Shown: positions 1 to 9,250, counted from the stretch's first letter. The stretch is DNA of 64,000 nt from JAXGQD01 sp040766665 (GCA_040766665.1 JAXGQD010000002.1:266956-330955); one strand, 5' to 3'. The notes: generated by a model not told the origin, from the letters alone. Numbers and translations: made by a program.

Positions 1-62
1 GCCTCTAACGGTGAAAAAAACAAAGCAACAATAAGTCTGCTAGAAGGAATATTTGGTCAATC

Positions 63-641
63 ATGGAAAAGCTGCAAACAAAAGAGCGCATCATTGAGAC
101 TGCGCTAAGCCTGTTCAGGGATAAAGGCACGCAAAACGTCAGTGTCAGGGACATCTGCGAAGCTGCCGGAATCACCCGCAGTGCTTTTTACTATCATTTC
201 AAAGAAAAGGATGAAATATTCAAAGATTTCTACCTCATTCCGGATCAGTTTATTCAAGAGAATTTACCAAGCATTCTTTCACTTAAGGGGTTTATCGAGC
301 AGTTCTATGCTATCTATGATATCTACTATGAACTGACTATTAAATATGGTCCTGATGTGCTTAGTCAAGCATACTATTGCAGTATGAACAAGGGCGCACA
401 GACCCTTTCACCGAAAAACATTGCTGCTTTCCCTATCTACGTATCACTGATTGAGCAAGCCCAAGCTGTCGGAGAAATCGCCAATCTCAGCCCTGCTGCA
501 CAGTTAGCAGAAAATGCCATTTACCTTGGGGTCGGTCTGTCGGTTGCCTGGTGTGGCAAAAACGGTGCGTTTGATGTCGTCGCCGAGACCCACCGTGCCT
601 TTGATACACTCTTGATGCGTCGTCGTAATACCACAGAATAA
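63..641 (+). CDS. TetR/AcrR family transcriptional regulator
   Basis: A 192-residue one-component repressor-type protein. Residues about 8-52 form a classical TetR helix-turn-helix: the recognition helix region reads SVRDICEAAGITRSAFYYHF, a strong family signature. The C-terminal two thirds is helical and divergent, as expected for the ligand-binding and dimerisation domain, so the ligand cannot be guessed. An AGAAGG sequence at 42-47 is the only ribosome-binding candidate and lies rather far from the start. It is convergent with the esterase gene that follows, so the target may lie to the left of the window. Confidence 0.9.
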   Translation: MEKLQTKERIIETALSLFRDKGTQNVSVRDICEAAGITRSAFYYHFKEKDEIFKDFYLIPDQFIQENLPSILSLKGFIEQFYAIYDIYYELTIKYGPDVLSQAYYCSMNKGAQTLSPKNIAAFPIYVSLIEQAQAVGEIANLSPAAQLAENAIYLGVGLSVAWCGKNGAFDVVAETHRAFDTLLMRRRNTTE

Positions 642-719
642 GCAAGGCTGGCGATCAGCACATCAACTTCAAAAAAGCATGTGGTAGGTGTTCCGCTTAG
701 AAACAAAGCTCTCCGAAAC

Positions 720-1463
720 TTAAAGCGGCAGTATCGAGCCCAAGTGATACGGGAGCATTTTGCGCCATGACGGCCAGTCGTGAGGCACATCGAAGCCCCA
801 ATAATCAAACCAGGCACCGGCGTTGCGTTCTGCCAGTAAACGATCACTTTCCCGTATACCCGGCAATAAGTCGTGTTCCCAGTCTCCCTGGCCGATAACA
901 ACACGGATGGCGGAAGCACGATAGGCGTCTAAATAGGGGTGGTCCCAGGACATGCCTGCCAAGAAATCTACGGGCGATGAATAATAGAGCGTCCCGTCCA
1001 TTTGACCTTCGAAAATTACACGGGCATCGAAGCAGGGAGACATCGAAATACAGCTGTCAAACAGTTGGGGACAGCGTAAGACAGCGAGGGCTGAGTGCGT
1101 CCCGCCCAGACTGCAGCCTGTGGCGAGGATTTTTTGAAACCTGCCGCTGTAGTTAACCAAAAAAGGCGCAAACTCTTCGGCGATATGGCGGTAGTATGCT
1201 TCCTGACGCGCCGTACGCTCGTGCAGTGGGGCGTGACGATTGGACCAGGATTCCTTGTCGACGGTGTCGACGGTGAAGAGGCGGATTTTGCCTGCATCAA
1301 TCCAAGGACGAACGACCTCCACCATGCCCCAGTTCTCAAAATCTTCGTGCATGCCGTCCTGCGAAGGAAAAACGAGACAGGGCTTCCCCGCATGTCCGTA
1401 GATATTGTAATACATGTCTTTGTTCAAGATGGGGCTGAAATAGTGCTGCGTTTCTTTATGCAT
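720..1463 (-). CDS. Esterase, alpha/beta-hydrolase (esterase D-like)
   Basis: A 247-residue cytoplasmic hydrolase with no signal peptide. The nucleophile elbow GCSLGG places the catalytic Ser at about residue 118. Asp194 in GQGDWE and His228 in DVPHDW are plausible triad partners. The early LVFPSQDG segment and the overall length fit the putative-esterase (PF00756-like) group, which hydrolyses small acyl esters. It starts 9 bases after the end of the upstream C39-like gene on the same strand, so the two are probably cotranscribed. The substrate is unknown. Confidence 0.75.
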   Translation of the reverse strand: MHKETQHYFSPILNKDMYYNIYGHAGKPCLVFPSQDGMHEDFENWGMVEVVRPWIDAGKIRLFTVDTVDKESWSNRHAPLHERTARQEAYYRHIAEEFAPFLVNYSGRFQKILATGCSLGGTHSALAVLRCPQLFDSCISMSPCFDARVIFEGQMDGTLYYSSPVDFLAGMSWDHPYLDAYRASAIRVVIGQGDWEHDLLPGIRESDRLLAERNAGAWFDYWGFDVPHDWPSWRKMLPYHLGSILPL

Positions 1464-1472
1464 GCGAGCTCC

Positions 1473-2093
1473 TCAAATGAAGTAATCGATGGTCTTTTCG
1501 GGACTGACTTTGGTCAGTTCGTTAAAAATTAGCACCGCCTCGCGGTCTTCGGGACGGCCTAAGGAATAAGTCGTAAGCGTCTGCGCATTAAAAAAGCGCA
1601 TCGGTACCAGGCGGTTATAGGTAAAGGGATGCCCATAAACGATGTTTATCTCAGGTTCGGCAAAAGGCTCCAACTGATAAAAGGGGTCAAAAATCTGCAC
1701 CATATCCCCGTCCAGGCCGGTCATCAGCACATAATGTTCTTCCTCATCCCAAACGCGGGCGACGACGACACCGCCGCGCATCAGGGCATCGTTCAGCTCG
1801 CTCAGCTCACCGAATTTGACCTGGGAACCGCGCAAATAGCGGCAACTCACCGAGAGATTATGGGTCGGCGCAAACTGGTTGATCCAGTTGCTGAGAAACA
1901 TCATCGCCATGGTTGAAGTGCCGTGCTTCCCTTCTTCCCCCTGGTTGTTATAGCAATCAAGGCTGTAAAGCATGATGTTGCGCACCAGGGCAGCAGGCAC
2001 CTGTTCTCGCTCAAAAAGAAAGCTGATGGCATTTAATAAGGTGGTCGGACCACAATCAAATTCGGATATTTGGTAGCGCAATGGGGTTTTCAA
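1473..2093 (-). CDS. C39-like papain-fold protein (putative cysteine peptidase)
   Basis: A 206-residue protein without a signal peptide or membrane segment. The N-terminus carries DCGPTTLLNA with Cys14, the middle has EEHYVLMTG with His120, and QIFDPFYQ gives Asp136. The order Cys, His, Asp matches the C39/C39-like peptidase fold. The start codon is TTG, preceded by a GAGGG sequence. It is followed within 9 bases by an esterase gene. C39 domains usually cleave double-glycine leader peptides but are then fused to ABC exporters; here the domain stands alone, so the role is open. It could be a non-proteolytic C39-like protein. Confidence 0.6.
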   Translation of the reverse strand: MKTPLRYQISEFDCGPTTLLNAISFLFEREQVPAALVRNIMLYSLDCYNNQGEEGKHGTSTMAMMFLSNWINQFAPTHNLSVSCRYLRGSQVKFGELSELNDALMRGGVVVARVWDEEEHYVLMTGLDGDMVQIFDPFYQLEPFAEPEINIVYGHPFTYNRLVPMRFFNAQTLTTYSLGRPEDREAVLIFNELTKVSPEKTIDYFI

Positions 2094-2209
2094 TTCCGGG
2101 ATTCCCTCACTTCATCAAGTCGGTTAATTGGTATAGCAATCATTGGCGTACATTCTACCAATGTTTGCCTCAGAATTTAAGGTGTTTTCAGAAAAAATCT
2201 TGCATCCTT

Positions 2210-2241
2210 TTGCACTTTACTACGCTAAAGTAATGTAGTAT
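2210..2241 (+). promoter_or_regulatory. Probable promoter/operator of the amino-acid ABC operon
   Basis: An inverted repeat ACTTTA-CTACGC-TAAAGT lies at 2214-2231, with TTGCAC at 2210-2215 and TAGTAT at 2236-2241 around it. The spacing of these boxes (20 bases) is longer than ideal, so the exact promoter is uncertain. The palindrome could be the site of a regulator of the importer that starts 80 bases downstream. Confidence 0.35.
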
Positions 2242-2319
2242 CATGCTATCGTTTTAGAAGCTTGGCAAAAGCCTCGCCCGCTAAACCACGATCTGCCACC
2301 ATTCGAAGGAGAAATGAAA

Positions 2320-3249
2320 ATGAAAAAGACACTTACACTAATCAGTTTGTTCTGCCTCAGCGCCGTGCTCACCCTCGCAGGCTGCGCACCGGCTGCAACG
2401 ACCGCTGCTGCAACAACGGCCGCGGCAACGACAGCTGCTGCCGAAAGCACCACTGCTGCTGCAACCACCACCGCCACTGCTGAAGAAACCACCGTTGCCG
2501 CTACCAGTGCAGCCACCGAAGACCCATCATGGGAAAAAGTGCAAAGCGCCGGTAAACTCATCATGGGCTTGGACGACAACTTCCCGCCCATGGGTTTCCG
2601 TGACGCCCAAAACAATATCGTTGGTTTTGACATAGACTTGGCCAAAGAAGTGACCAAGAGATTAGGATTGGAGCTGGAGCTTTTGCCGATTGACTGGAAG
2701 ATGAAGCAAAACGAGCTGGATGCCGGTAACGTCGATGTACTCTGGAACGGCTACAGCTTTACGGACGAACGCAACGAGGCGAACACCCTCTCCCCCGCTT
2801 ATCTGGGCAACGACCAGGTGGTCATCGTGATGGCCAGCTCCGGTATTACGGACCTTTCCGGTCTCTCCGGCAAAAAACTCGCCCTGCAAGAAGAGTCTTC
2901 CGCCCAACAAGCCCTGGATGCGGCCGTTGATTTCAAGGCCTCACTCGCAGAAGTTATCCCTTTCAAAGACAATGTCACCGCCTTCCTGGATTTACAGGCC
3001 GGTATGAGCGACGGGCTCTTAGTGGACAAAGTGGTCGGTGAATACTACATCGCCGAACAGGCCAATCCAGCTGACTACGTCGAACTTGAGCAATCACTCG
3101 CACCTGAAACCTATGTCATCGGCTTCAGAAAAGGCGAAGTTGCGCTAATGGAAAAAATTGTAGAAACGTTACAAGCCATGAAAGCGGACGGCACTTTGGC
3201 TGAAATCGCCACCACCTGGTTTGGCTCTGACGTGACCATTCTCGAATAA
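2320..3249 (+). CDS. Polar amino-acid ABC transporter substrate-binding lipoprotein
   Basis: An extracellular solute-binding protein of family 3 (SBP_bac_3). It has a lipoprotein signal peptide ending LTLAGC, then a linker of about 45 residues made almost only of Ala, Thr and Glu. The binding domain starts near SAGKLIMGLDDNFPPMGF and contains the typical GFDIDLAKE segment. The ATG at 2320 is preferred over one at 2314 because AAGGAG (2306-2311) then sits 8 bases away instead of 2. Permease and ATPase genes follow in the same direction, giving a complete three-gene importer for glutamine, cystine or another polar amino acid. The ligand cannot be read from the sequence. Confidence 0.9.
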   Translation: MKKTLTLISLFCLSAVLTLAGCAPAATTAAATTAAATTAAAESTTAAATTTATAEETTVAATSAATEDPSWEKVQSAGKLIMGLDDNFPPMGFRDAQNNIVGFDIDLAKEVTKRLGLELELLPIDWKMKQNELDAGNVDVLWNGYSFTDERNEANTLSPAYLGNDQVVIVMASSGITDLSGLSGKKLALQEESSAQQALDAAVDFKASLAEVIPFKDNVTAFLDLQAGMSDGLLVDKVVGEYYIAEQANPADYVELEQSLAPETYVIGFRKGEVALMEKIVETLQAMKADGTLAEIATTWFGSDVTILE

Positions 3250-3259
3250 GTGATAAAGG

Positions 3260-3291
3260 AAGAGGCTTCCGGGCAACTTGCGAAGCCTCTT
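3260..3291 (+). terminator. Intercistronic hairpin after the substrate-binding-protein gene
   Basis: A perfect 10-bp inverted repeat, AAGAGGCTTC (3260-3269) and GAAGCCTCTT (3282-3291), lies between the binding-protein and permease genes. Only a weak T-rich stretch follows. It is more likely a partial attenuator or 3'-end stabiliser, raising binding-protein level over permease, than a full terminator. Confidence 0.7.
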
Positions 3292-3326
3292 GTGATTATT
3301 TTGCATAGATACAGGGAAAAGAACAG

Positions 3327-3983
3327 ATGACTTGGGAAGAAATATTGCTGTTAATGCCGGCTTTTCTGGAAGGCACTTGGGTAGCTGTTAAGCTCTTTTT
3401 TATCACCCTGCTCTTTTCTCTGCCCTTGGGGCTCCTGATTGCCCAAGCACGCATGTCGAAAATCAAGTTACTCAGCCGCTTTATAGCGCTTTTTCAGTAT
3501 GTCATTCGCGGTACGCCCCTGATGTTGCAGTTGATTTTTGTGATGTATTTTCCCTCTATTCAGCTGAAAATCAGCGGCTTTGACCGTTTTGTGGCGGCCT
3601 GCGTCGCGTTTGTGATTAACTATGCGGCTTACTTTTCCGAAATTTACCGCAGCGGGATTGAGTCGATACCACGTGGGCAATATGAGGCGGCGAAGGTTCT
3701 GGGACTTTCACGCAGCCGGACCTTTTTGAGGATTATTTTGCCACAGACCGTAAAGCGCATCTTACCTTCCATGGGTAATGAATTTATGACCCTGGTGAAA
3801 GACACCGCTCTTGCAACGACCATCGGCATCATCGAGTTGATGCGCGTCGCCCAAAATCATATGAACCGCAGTGCCAGCATGATACCCATTGTCGTCGCGC
3901 TGGGCTTCTATCTGGTCTTAAACGGCATCGTCAATTTAGCCGTCAATTACTTTGAAAAACGTCTGGACTACTATAAAGCCTAG
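3327..3983 (+). CDS. Amino-acid ABC transporter permease
   Basis: A 218-residue HisM/GlnP-type inner-membrane subunit with about five hydrophobic segments. The EAA loop, which contacts the ATPase, is visible as GQYEAAKVLGLSRSRTFLRI followed by ILPQ at about residues 112-136. Length and order (binding protein, permease, ATPase) are typical for polar amino-acid importers. A single permease gene suggests a homodimeric pore. Confidence 0.92.
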   Translation: MTWEEILLLMPAFLEGTWVAVKLFFITLLFSLPLGLLIAQARMSKIKLLSRFIALFQYVIRGTPLMLQLIFVMYFPSIQLKISGFDRFVAACVAFVINYAAYFSEIYRSGIESIPRGQYEAAKVLGLSRSRTFLRIILPQTVKRILPSMGNEFMTLVKDTALATTIGIIELMRVAQNHMNRSASMIPIVVALGFYLVLNGIVNLAVNYFEKRLDYYKA

Positions 3984-4050
3984 CCCTCTATGAGGTCAGT
4001 GGTTCAAACCGGATATCATTACAAGAGAAACGAGAACGAGAAAAGCGCGC

Positions 4051-4827
4051 ATGAAGCAAAGAGAAGACATCCTTATCGTAAAAAATGTACAGAAACAATT
4101 CGGCACGCTTGAAGTCCTGAAGGATATTTCCTTTGAAGTTAAACGCGGTGAAGTGGTGGCCATCATCGGGCCATCGGGTTCGGGCAAGTCAACCTTATTG
4201 CGCTGTATTAATCAACTCAATCATGTCGACAGCGGTGAGATTTGCGTCTGTGGAGAATACCTGGTAAAAAACGATGCCAGCGGCAAAGCCGTTTATGCCA
4301 CGCCCGAAGTGCAGAAATCGGTGCAGCTCAAGCTGGGCTTGGTATTTCAGAACTTTAATCTGTTCCCGCACCTTTCAATATTGGAAAATCTGACGGAAGC
4401 ACCGGTGCAGGTTTTAAAGCAGAGCAAAGAAAGCGCTAAAGCGACTGCCCTCTCCCTTTTAGACAAACTGGGTTTGGCAGAAAAGGCGAATGCCTATCCC
4501 TATCAGCTCTCCGGCGGACAGCAGCAACGGGTTTCCATCGCCCGAGCCTTGGCACTGAATCCGCAAATACTTTGTTTTGACGAGCCCACCTCAGCCCTCG
4601 ATCCCGAGCTGACCGGCGAGGTTTTGAAGGTCATGCGCGATTTGGCCAGAGAAAGGATGACCATGCTGGTGGTGACGCATGAGATGCGTTTTGCCGAGGA
4701 AGTGGCCGACTATGTGATTTTTATTGATCAGGGTGTCATCATCGAGGCCGGTACGCCGGACGAAATATTCAATCACACCAATGAAGTGCGCACCAAGCAG
4801 TTTTTGGCAAAAATCGCCGACGGCTGA
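4051..4827 (+). CDS. Amino-acid ABC transporter ATP-binding protein
   Basis: A 258-residue ABC ATPase of the GlnQ/HisP group. Walker A is GPSGSGKST (about residues 38-46), the Q-loop is LVFQNFNLFPH, the signature is LSGGQQQR, Walker B is ILCFDEPTSALDPE and the switch His is in VVTHEM. It is the third gene of the importer. A strong terminator lies 24 bases past its stop codon, inside the convergent PAP2 gene. Confidence 0.94.
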   Translation: MKQREDILIVKNVQKQFGTLEVLKDISFEVKRGEVVAIIGPSGSGKSTLLRCINQLNHVDSGEICVCGEYLVKNDASGKAVYATPEVQKSVQLKLGLVFQNFNLFPHLSILENLTEAPVQVLKQSKESAKATALSLLDKLGLAEKANAYPYQLSGGQQQRVSIARALALNPQILCFDEPTSALDPELTGEVLKVMRDLARERMTMLVVTHEMRFAEEVADYVIFIDQGVIIEAGTPDEIFNHTNEVRTKQFLAKIADG

Positions 4828-4830
4828 TGT

Positions 4831-5397
4831 TTAGTAATTTTTATGTTCGGAGAGCCGCCCGCGGCTCTTTTTTTTTAGCCCATCGATTAACAGACAAGTG
4901 CATAAGCCAATCAATGAGCCGCTCAGCAAACCGGCGAGGACATCCGTGGGAAAATGCACCTGTAAATAGATCCGCGAAAAGGCAATAATCAAAGCGATAA
5001 ACAAAGCAAAGTAGCACCCGGGCACCTTTTCCCTGAGCAACACCGTCGCGGCAGCCATAGATGAATTGGCATGACCCGAGGGAAAAGAAAATTCTCCCGG
5101 TTCCGGAATGAGCAGTTTGATTGAGGGATCAATCTGAAAAGGGCGCAGTCTGCCCACCCACTCTTTTAGACCCATATTGATTAAGAACAAGCCGATTAAC
5201 AAGGCTAACAGGAGCTTCACTCCAGTGATACGCCACTTTCTAAAGAACAATAAAAACACGCCAACGACGATCCACACAGCTGCTGAGTTACCCAGCCGCG
5301 AGAGAAAAATCAAGACCTCGTCCAGCAGCGGATGACTGAGCTTTTCATGGATGTTGTGCAGGATGGCAAAATCCCAATTTTGAATTTGTTCGAGCAT
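4831..5397 (-). CDS. PAP2-family membrane phosphatase
   Basis: A 188-residue integral membrane protein with about five hydrophobic segments and the three phosphatase motifs in order: KEWVGRLRP (78-86), PSGH (106-109) and SRIYLQVHFPTD (141-152). Such enzymes act at the outer face of the membrane on lipid phosphates, for example undecaprenyl pyrophosphate or phosphatidic acid; which one applies here is unknown. The gene is convergent with the amino-acid importer and only three bases separate their stops. No strong ribosome binding site is visible before the ATG. Confidence 0.88.
   Translation of the reverse strand: MLEQIQNWDFAILHNIHEKLSHPLLDEVLIFLSRLGNSAAVWIVVGVFLLFFRKWRITGVKLLLALLIGLFLINMGLKEWVGRLRPFQIDPSIKLLIPEPGEFSFPSGHANSSMAAATVLLREKVPGCYFALFIALIIAFSRIYLQVHFPTDVLAGLLSGSLIGLCTCLLIDGLKKKSRGRLSEHKNY
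4851..4876 (+). terminator. Rho-independent terminator of the amino-acid ABC operon
   Basis: AGAGCCGC (4851-4858) pairs with GCGGCTCT (4861-4868) and is followed by nine T residues (4868-4876). It ends the rightward importer operon. It lies wholly within the 3' end of the leftward PAP2 coding sequence, where it encodes the basic C-terminal tail. Confidence 0.9.
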
Positions 5398-5460
5398 GGC
5401 AATGTTCTCAATCTAATTGCAGTGTCACTTAATGACGCTTTGATTTACCGACTTTACTAT

Positions 5461-5502
5461 AAGAAAAGGTATGACTGCAAGCCGTCGCTGTACAGTCATA
5501 CC
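5461..5502 (-). terminator. Rho-independent terminator of the lipoprotein gene
   Basis: GGTATGACTG (5468-5477) and CAGTCATACC (5493-5502) form a perfect 10-bp stem. On the minus strand the stem is followed by TTTTCTT, so it ends the leftward lipoprotein transcript about 50 bases after its stop codon. Confidence 0.85.
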
Positions 5503-5553
5503 GTCAAGAGCTTTGCGCTACTGCGCCTGCCCCTATGGGCTAGTCTTTTGCCG

Positions 5554-7044
5554 TTACCACTTCACTGAATTCATCGTGGCCAGAATATCTTGATTGCCCA
5601 GGATATCCTGCATTGTGCCCTTGAGGAGCATACAGGAAATCGTGTAACGGTCTGTTGCCGTGGGATAAACGAAAATCATCAGATTGGCGGTTGACAAGCC
5701 ATCGTCACCATAAGCCACAATCACAGCCGGAAAGCCCTGGTAAGTCGAATCTTCCATGACAAAACCTTCAACCTCCCCGTAAATCAGCTCAAAGGTGGAT
5801 TTCTCTTCGGAAATGTCGGCGTAACTTTTTTTCTTGGCGGTGACACTGACCGGCCATTCCTCCACCGGATCAAAATCGACGGCAACACCACCCATCATGC
5901 TCGCCTCCGCTTTATTGGCTTCGGGATAGGTAACGGTGATCCCTTCTGCGGTAAACTCTTTGGTCGCCGTACTGAACTTGGCCTCTTGCAGCAACTTGGC
6001 CAGTTCTCCTGCTGCTGTGGGAGCGGCTGCGCCACTCGTACTGCTGGGGCTAGGGGCATTCCCCTCACCCAGTCCGGCGATATAATCCGCAAAACCCGGC
6101 GGCAGATTCGTTTCCCCTTCCCAGCGATCGCCATAACGTCTCAGCATAATCGTGACGGTGTATTGGTCGTCCGGGTTGTCCGGTGCGACATACTCATAGC
6201 CCATCATCAGATAGCCCTGCATCTCAACCATGGCAAACAAGGAAGACTCTTCAGGGGTCAAATCACGCTCGTCAATCCATGCGTCTTCTACACCGATTAC
6301 ACCCTGTATGTAGTTAGGATATAGGTCGACATACATGGAGAGATATATTTCTTCTTGCGCTTCATCCCAGTAGACTTCAAAGGCGTAGCGCTCAGTTCCA
6401 CTGTCAATGAACGTACTGGCCCAGACATCAAAGCTTTCACTGCTGATATCGGCATATGCGCCTTTACCACCCGAAATGGTCATAATGCCGTACCACTCAT
6501 CCAGCCACTGCTCCTCTAATGCTGAGCGTTCTTCATCACTATAGGTGCTGCCGGTGGGAGTGAGTTCAGAAGTCGAGCTCGTATCCGGTGCCGTAGTACT
6601 CGTTTCAGGCACATTTTCTTCGCTATTGACGCTGGCCATAAATCCGGCTAATGCTTCCTGGACCGCCTTGGCTTCCGCAGTCCCTTCCTTGGCCAGCACC
6701 GCATAGGGATTGCCGTTCAGTGAGGCCTTTATTAAGCCCCCTTGCATTTCCAGGAGCATGTCTGTGCCACCCCCCTGGATGATGATATTTTCACCCTCCT
6801 GTTTCCAGACCACATCCATGCCTTCTCCCCAGGCGTAGAGTTTTGCCTTTTGCTGTGGAAAGACTTCCAGCGCATAGTCCAACAAGGGTTCCTTTGCCAG
6901 ATCGACGACATTGCCACCCTCTGTACTTTGGATGGCAATCCATTTACCAAGAAAAGGATTCTCTTTTTTTCCGCAGGCGAAACTGCCGCTGATTAGCAAA
7001 CTGAAAATCACTGCAAAAAGCAGCCATTTTTGATAGCGTTTCAT
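5554..7044 (-). CDS. Secreted lipoprotein of unknown function
   Basis: A 496-residue protein with a clear signal peptide (positive MKRYQK, then a hydrophobic stretch) ending at GSFACGKK, a slightly degenerate lipobox with Cys24. A Ser/Thr-rich linker lies at about residues 147-170 and a second, shorter one at about 335-350, so there seem to be three folded parts. The first part contains FLGKWIA, reminiscent of lipocalin-like domains of Firmicutes lipoproteins, but I cannot assign a family. GGAGGAGG precedes the ATG. It is monocistronic, with its own terminator. Confidence 0.75.
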   Translation of the reverse strand: MKRYQKWLLFAVIFSLLISGSFACGKKENPFLGKWIAIQSTEGGNVVDLAKEPLLDYALEVFPQQKAKLYAWGEGMDVVWKQEGENIIIQGGGTDMLLEMQGGLIKASLNGNPYAVLAKEGTAEAKAVQEALAGFMASVNSEENVPETSTTAPDTSSTSELTPTGSTYSDEERSALEEQWLDEWYGIMTISGGKGAYADISSESFDVWASTFIDSGTERYAFEVYWDEAQEEIYLSMYVDLYPNYIQGVIGVEDAWIDERDLTPEESSLFAMVEMQGYLMMGYEYVAPDNPDDQYTVTIMLRRYGDRWEGETNLPPGFADYIAGLGEGNAPSPSSTSGAAAPTAAGELAKLLQEAKFSTATKEFTAEGITVTYPEANKAEASMMGGVAVDFDPVEEWPVSVTAKKKSYADISEEKSTFELIYGEVEGFVMEDSTYQGFPAVIVAYGDDGLSTANLMIFVYPTATDRYTISCMLLKGTMQDILGNQDILATMNSVKW

Positions 7045-7581
7045 GGTATTCCTCCTCCACTAATCTGCCGCTATTGACGTTGACAGAGCCATTAAGAGCG
7101 CTTGATGAAACCTTGTGAATTGCCGTGAAAAAATGCCTTGCTTCAAGGAATCGAAATACTTCTATTTGATATTATTTTATCATGGGCAGCATTTTGCCCC
7201 AATCTTCCGGCGGCTTAATTAGCGTGCTTTTCGCTTAATCACCCCTGTTTTGGAGGGGTGATATTGCTCAGCTGAGCGAGTTTCCGGTCCGGAAGTGGTT
7301 TGGCTCGCTGATCAAGGTGATTGGGATAAATGCGGGGTTGGCTGTTGTTCTGGAGATCTGGCGGTAGGCGGCGGCACAATATTTTCGCATAACTTTGGCA
7401 GTGGGGCCAAGATTTCCGCTTCCTACGACTACCTCCAAAGTTACGGCGCAACAATCTCCGGGATTCCGAACGACAGAGCGTGGCGCTTCGTTTTCATGTT
7501 AATATGGATTTAATTGTTCGCAAACGGTCACTTAACCTTTTCGGACGGCAACGACGGCACAAATCGGCAGGAAGGATTTAT
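7045..7581. other. Intergenic region between lipoprotein and phosphate transporter genes
   Basis: About 540 bases with no convincing gene. It must hold the divergent promoters of the lipoprotein and PiT genes. A short palindrome, CACCCCT (7240-7246) and AGGGGTG (7254-7260), lacks a T run on either strand. Two overlapping short open frames at 7239-7513 resemble no protein I know and are probably spurious. Confidence 0.5.
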
Positions 7582-8592
7582 ATGTCTATTGGCTTCATAT
7601 TGCTCATTGTGCTGATTTGCGCGGCCATCTTTGTCAGTGCCTGGACCGATGCACCCAACGTCATCACCACCATCGTGACTACACGTGTGCTCAATCCCAC
7701 GGAAGCCATCACCCTGGCTGCAGTTTTTACCTTTATCGGCGTGGTGCTGTCCGGAACAGCCGTCGCCGCCACCACCGGCAGTTTACTCGAAGGCATATCG
7801 GAGGAAGTCGGGCTTTTGGCCATTGCTGCCTGCCTACTTGCGCTGATTTTATGGTCACTCGCCGCTTGGTGGAATGGCCTTCCGACCAGTAAGACCCATG
7901 CCTTGGTCTCAGGTATGGCAGGTGCGGGCTTAGCTTTAGGTGGCAAAACCAGCCTCAACGAAGACAGCTATCGCCTAGTCCTATATGGTCTGTTTATCTC
8001 AACCTTCATCGGTCTCGCTTTGGCTTATGTTTTTACTTTGGCGGTGAAATATTTTGCCATGCGTCAAGAAACGGAGCGACGCAAAGCAAATCGCTTCTTT
8101 TCGGGCGGACAGATCCTCAGCGGCATCCTGCTGGCCTACAGCCACGGGGCACAAGGCGGTCAGAAGTATTCGGGACTTTTATATATGACCTTGGTTTTTG
8201 GAGGTATAGTGGCAAAACCCGCCACCCCCGACTGGGAGCTACCGCTCACGGTATTGATGTTTACGGCTTTGTTTATGACTCTGGGCACTTCGGTCGGCGG
8301 CTACCGCATCGTGAAACATATCGGAATGGAGATGCTGCAACTTAAGAAATATCAGGGCTTCGGGGCCGATTTAGCGGCTTCACTGAGCCTGATTGGCGCA
8401 ACGCAGCTCGGCATACCGCTCAGCACTACCATGACCAAAGCCTGTGCCATGATGGGCGCAGCAGCGGAGCGGGGCAGACGCGGCATACGTTTTAAAGTCG
8501 CACACAAGCTGCTTTTGGCTTGGGTTCTGACTTTTCCAGCTTGTTTGGTTTTGGGCTTTGGTTTTGCCAAACTCTTGCAGCTGATTACGTAA
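7582..8592 (+). CDS. PiT-family inorganic phosphate transporter
   Basis: A 336-residue integral membrane protein with about ten hydrophobic segments. The N-terminal signature SAWTDAPN (19-26) and the second-half LSTTMTKACAMMGAA are the duplicated PiT motifs that bind phosphate. The reading frame stays open upstream to 7480, but those 34 residues are polar and basic. The ATG at 7582 follows a good GGAAGGA site and starts directly with a membrane helix. A DUF47 protein gene follows after 27 bases, the usual partner of this low-affinity H+ or Na+/phosphate carrier. Confidence 0.9.
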   Translation: MSIGFILLIVLICAAIFVSAWTDAPNVITTIVTTRVLNPTEAITLAAVFTFIGVVLSGTAVAATTGSLLEGISEEVGLLAIAACLLALILWSLAAWWNGLPTSKTHALVSGMAGAGLALGGKTSLNEDSYRLVLYGLFISTFIGLALAYVFTLAVKYFAMRQETERRKANRFFSGGQILSGILLAYSHGAQGGQKYSGLLYMTLVFGGIVAKPATPDWELPLTVLMFTALFMTLGTSVGGYRIVKHIGMEMLQLKKYQGFGADLAASLSLIGATQLGIPLSTTMTKACAMMGAAAERGRRGIRFKVAHKLLLAWVLTFPACLVLGFGFAKLLQLIT

Positions 8593-8619
8593 TGTATGGA
8601 AAGATATAGGTGAGATAAA

Positions 8620-9250
8620 ATGCAAACCATGATTCATAAAGCCAACTTCGATTACTATGAAATGTTTCGCGATGCCTCCCGCATTTCTGAAAAAGCGGCA
8701 CAGACTCTGCAAAACGCCCTCATCTCCGGGACTGTGAACCAAAGCGAGTTGGCGGAAGTGAAACACATCGAAAACGAAGGCGACCGGCTGATGCATGAAG
8801 CAATGCGTGTGCTGGAACGTGCCTTTATCACACCTTTGGATTTCAATGATATGGTGGCACTTTTGCAAAGTATCGAGCGTGTCACGGACGCCATTGACCA
8901 AGTCGCACAGCATTTTTACATGCTGCATATTCACCGTTCGGACAGCTACATTGATGAGCTGGTGGATTTGCTGGTCAAAGCGACCTACGCTCTAAGTGTG
9001 CTCTGCGATGTCCTGCACGAGCACAAGCGCTCTCCCGAACGTTTGCGTGAACAGATTATCGCCATTAATCGCTATGAGGAGTCTGCCGACCAGGTTTATC
9101 TCGGAGCGGTGCACAATTTATGACGGCGCTACCGCGGCCTTGGACGTCATGCGTCTGCAAGCCATTTACACCAAGTTGGAAGACGCTTTGGATTGCTGTG
9201 AAGATGTGGCCGATGTTGTGGAAACCGTCCTGGTGGCATCAGACATTTAA
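8620..9250 (+). CDS. DUF47/PhoU-like phosphate transport regulator (frameshifted as read)
   Basis: An all-helical cytoplasmic protein of about 210 residues, the standard companion of PiT carriers. The frame from 8620 runs to a stop at 9121 after GAVHNL. The family C-terminus continues in another frame from about 9118 as YDGATAALDVMRLQAIYTKL and ends CEDVADVVETVLVASDI at 9250. Removing one T from the TTT near 9116-9118 joins the two without a gap. The gene is therefore full length with a single-base insertion, most simply a homopolymer error. A truncated 167-residue product cannot be excluded. Confidence 0.8.

Noticed and set aside
7239..7513. Two overlapping 70-codon frames before the phosphate transporter
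   Set aside because: No recognisable domain and no ribosome binding site; they overlap each other on opposite strands.
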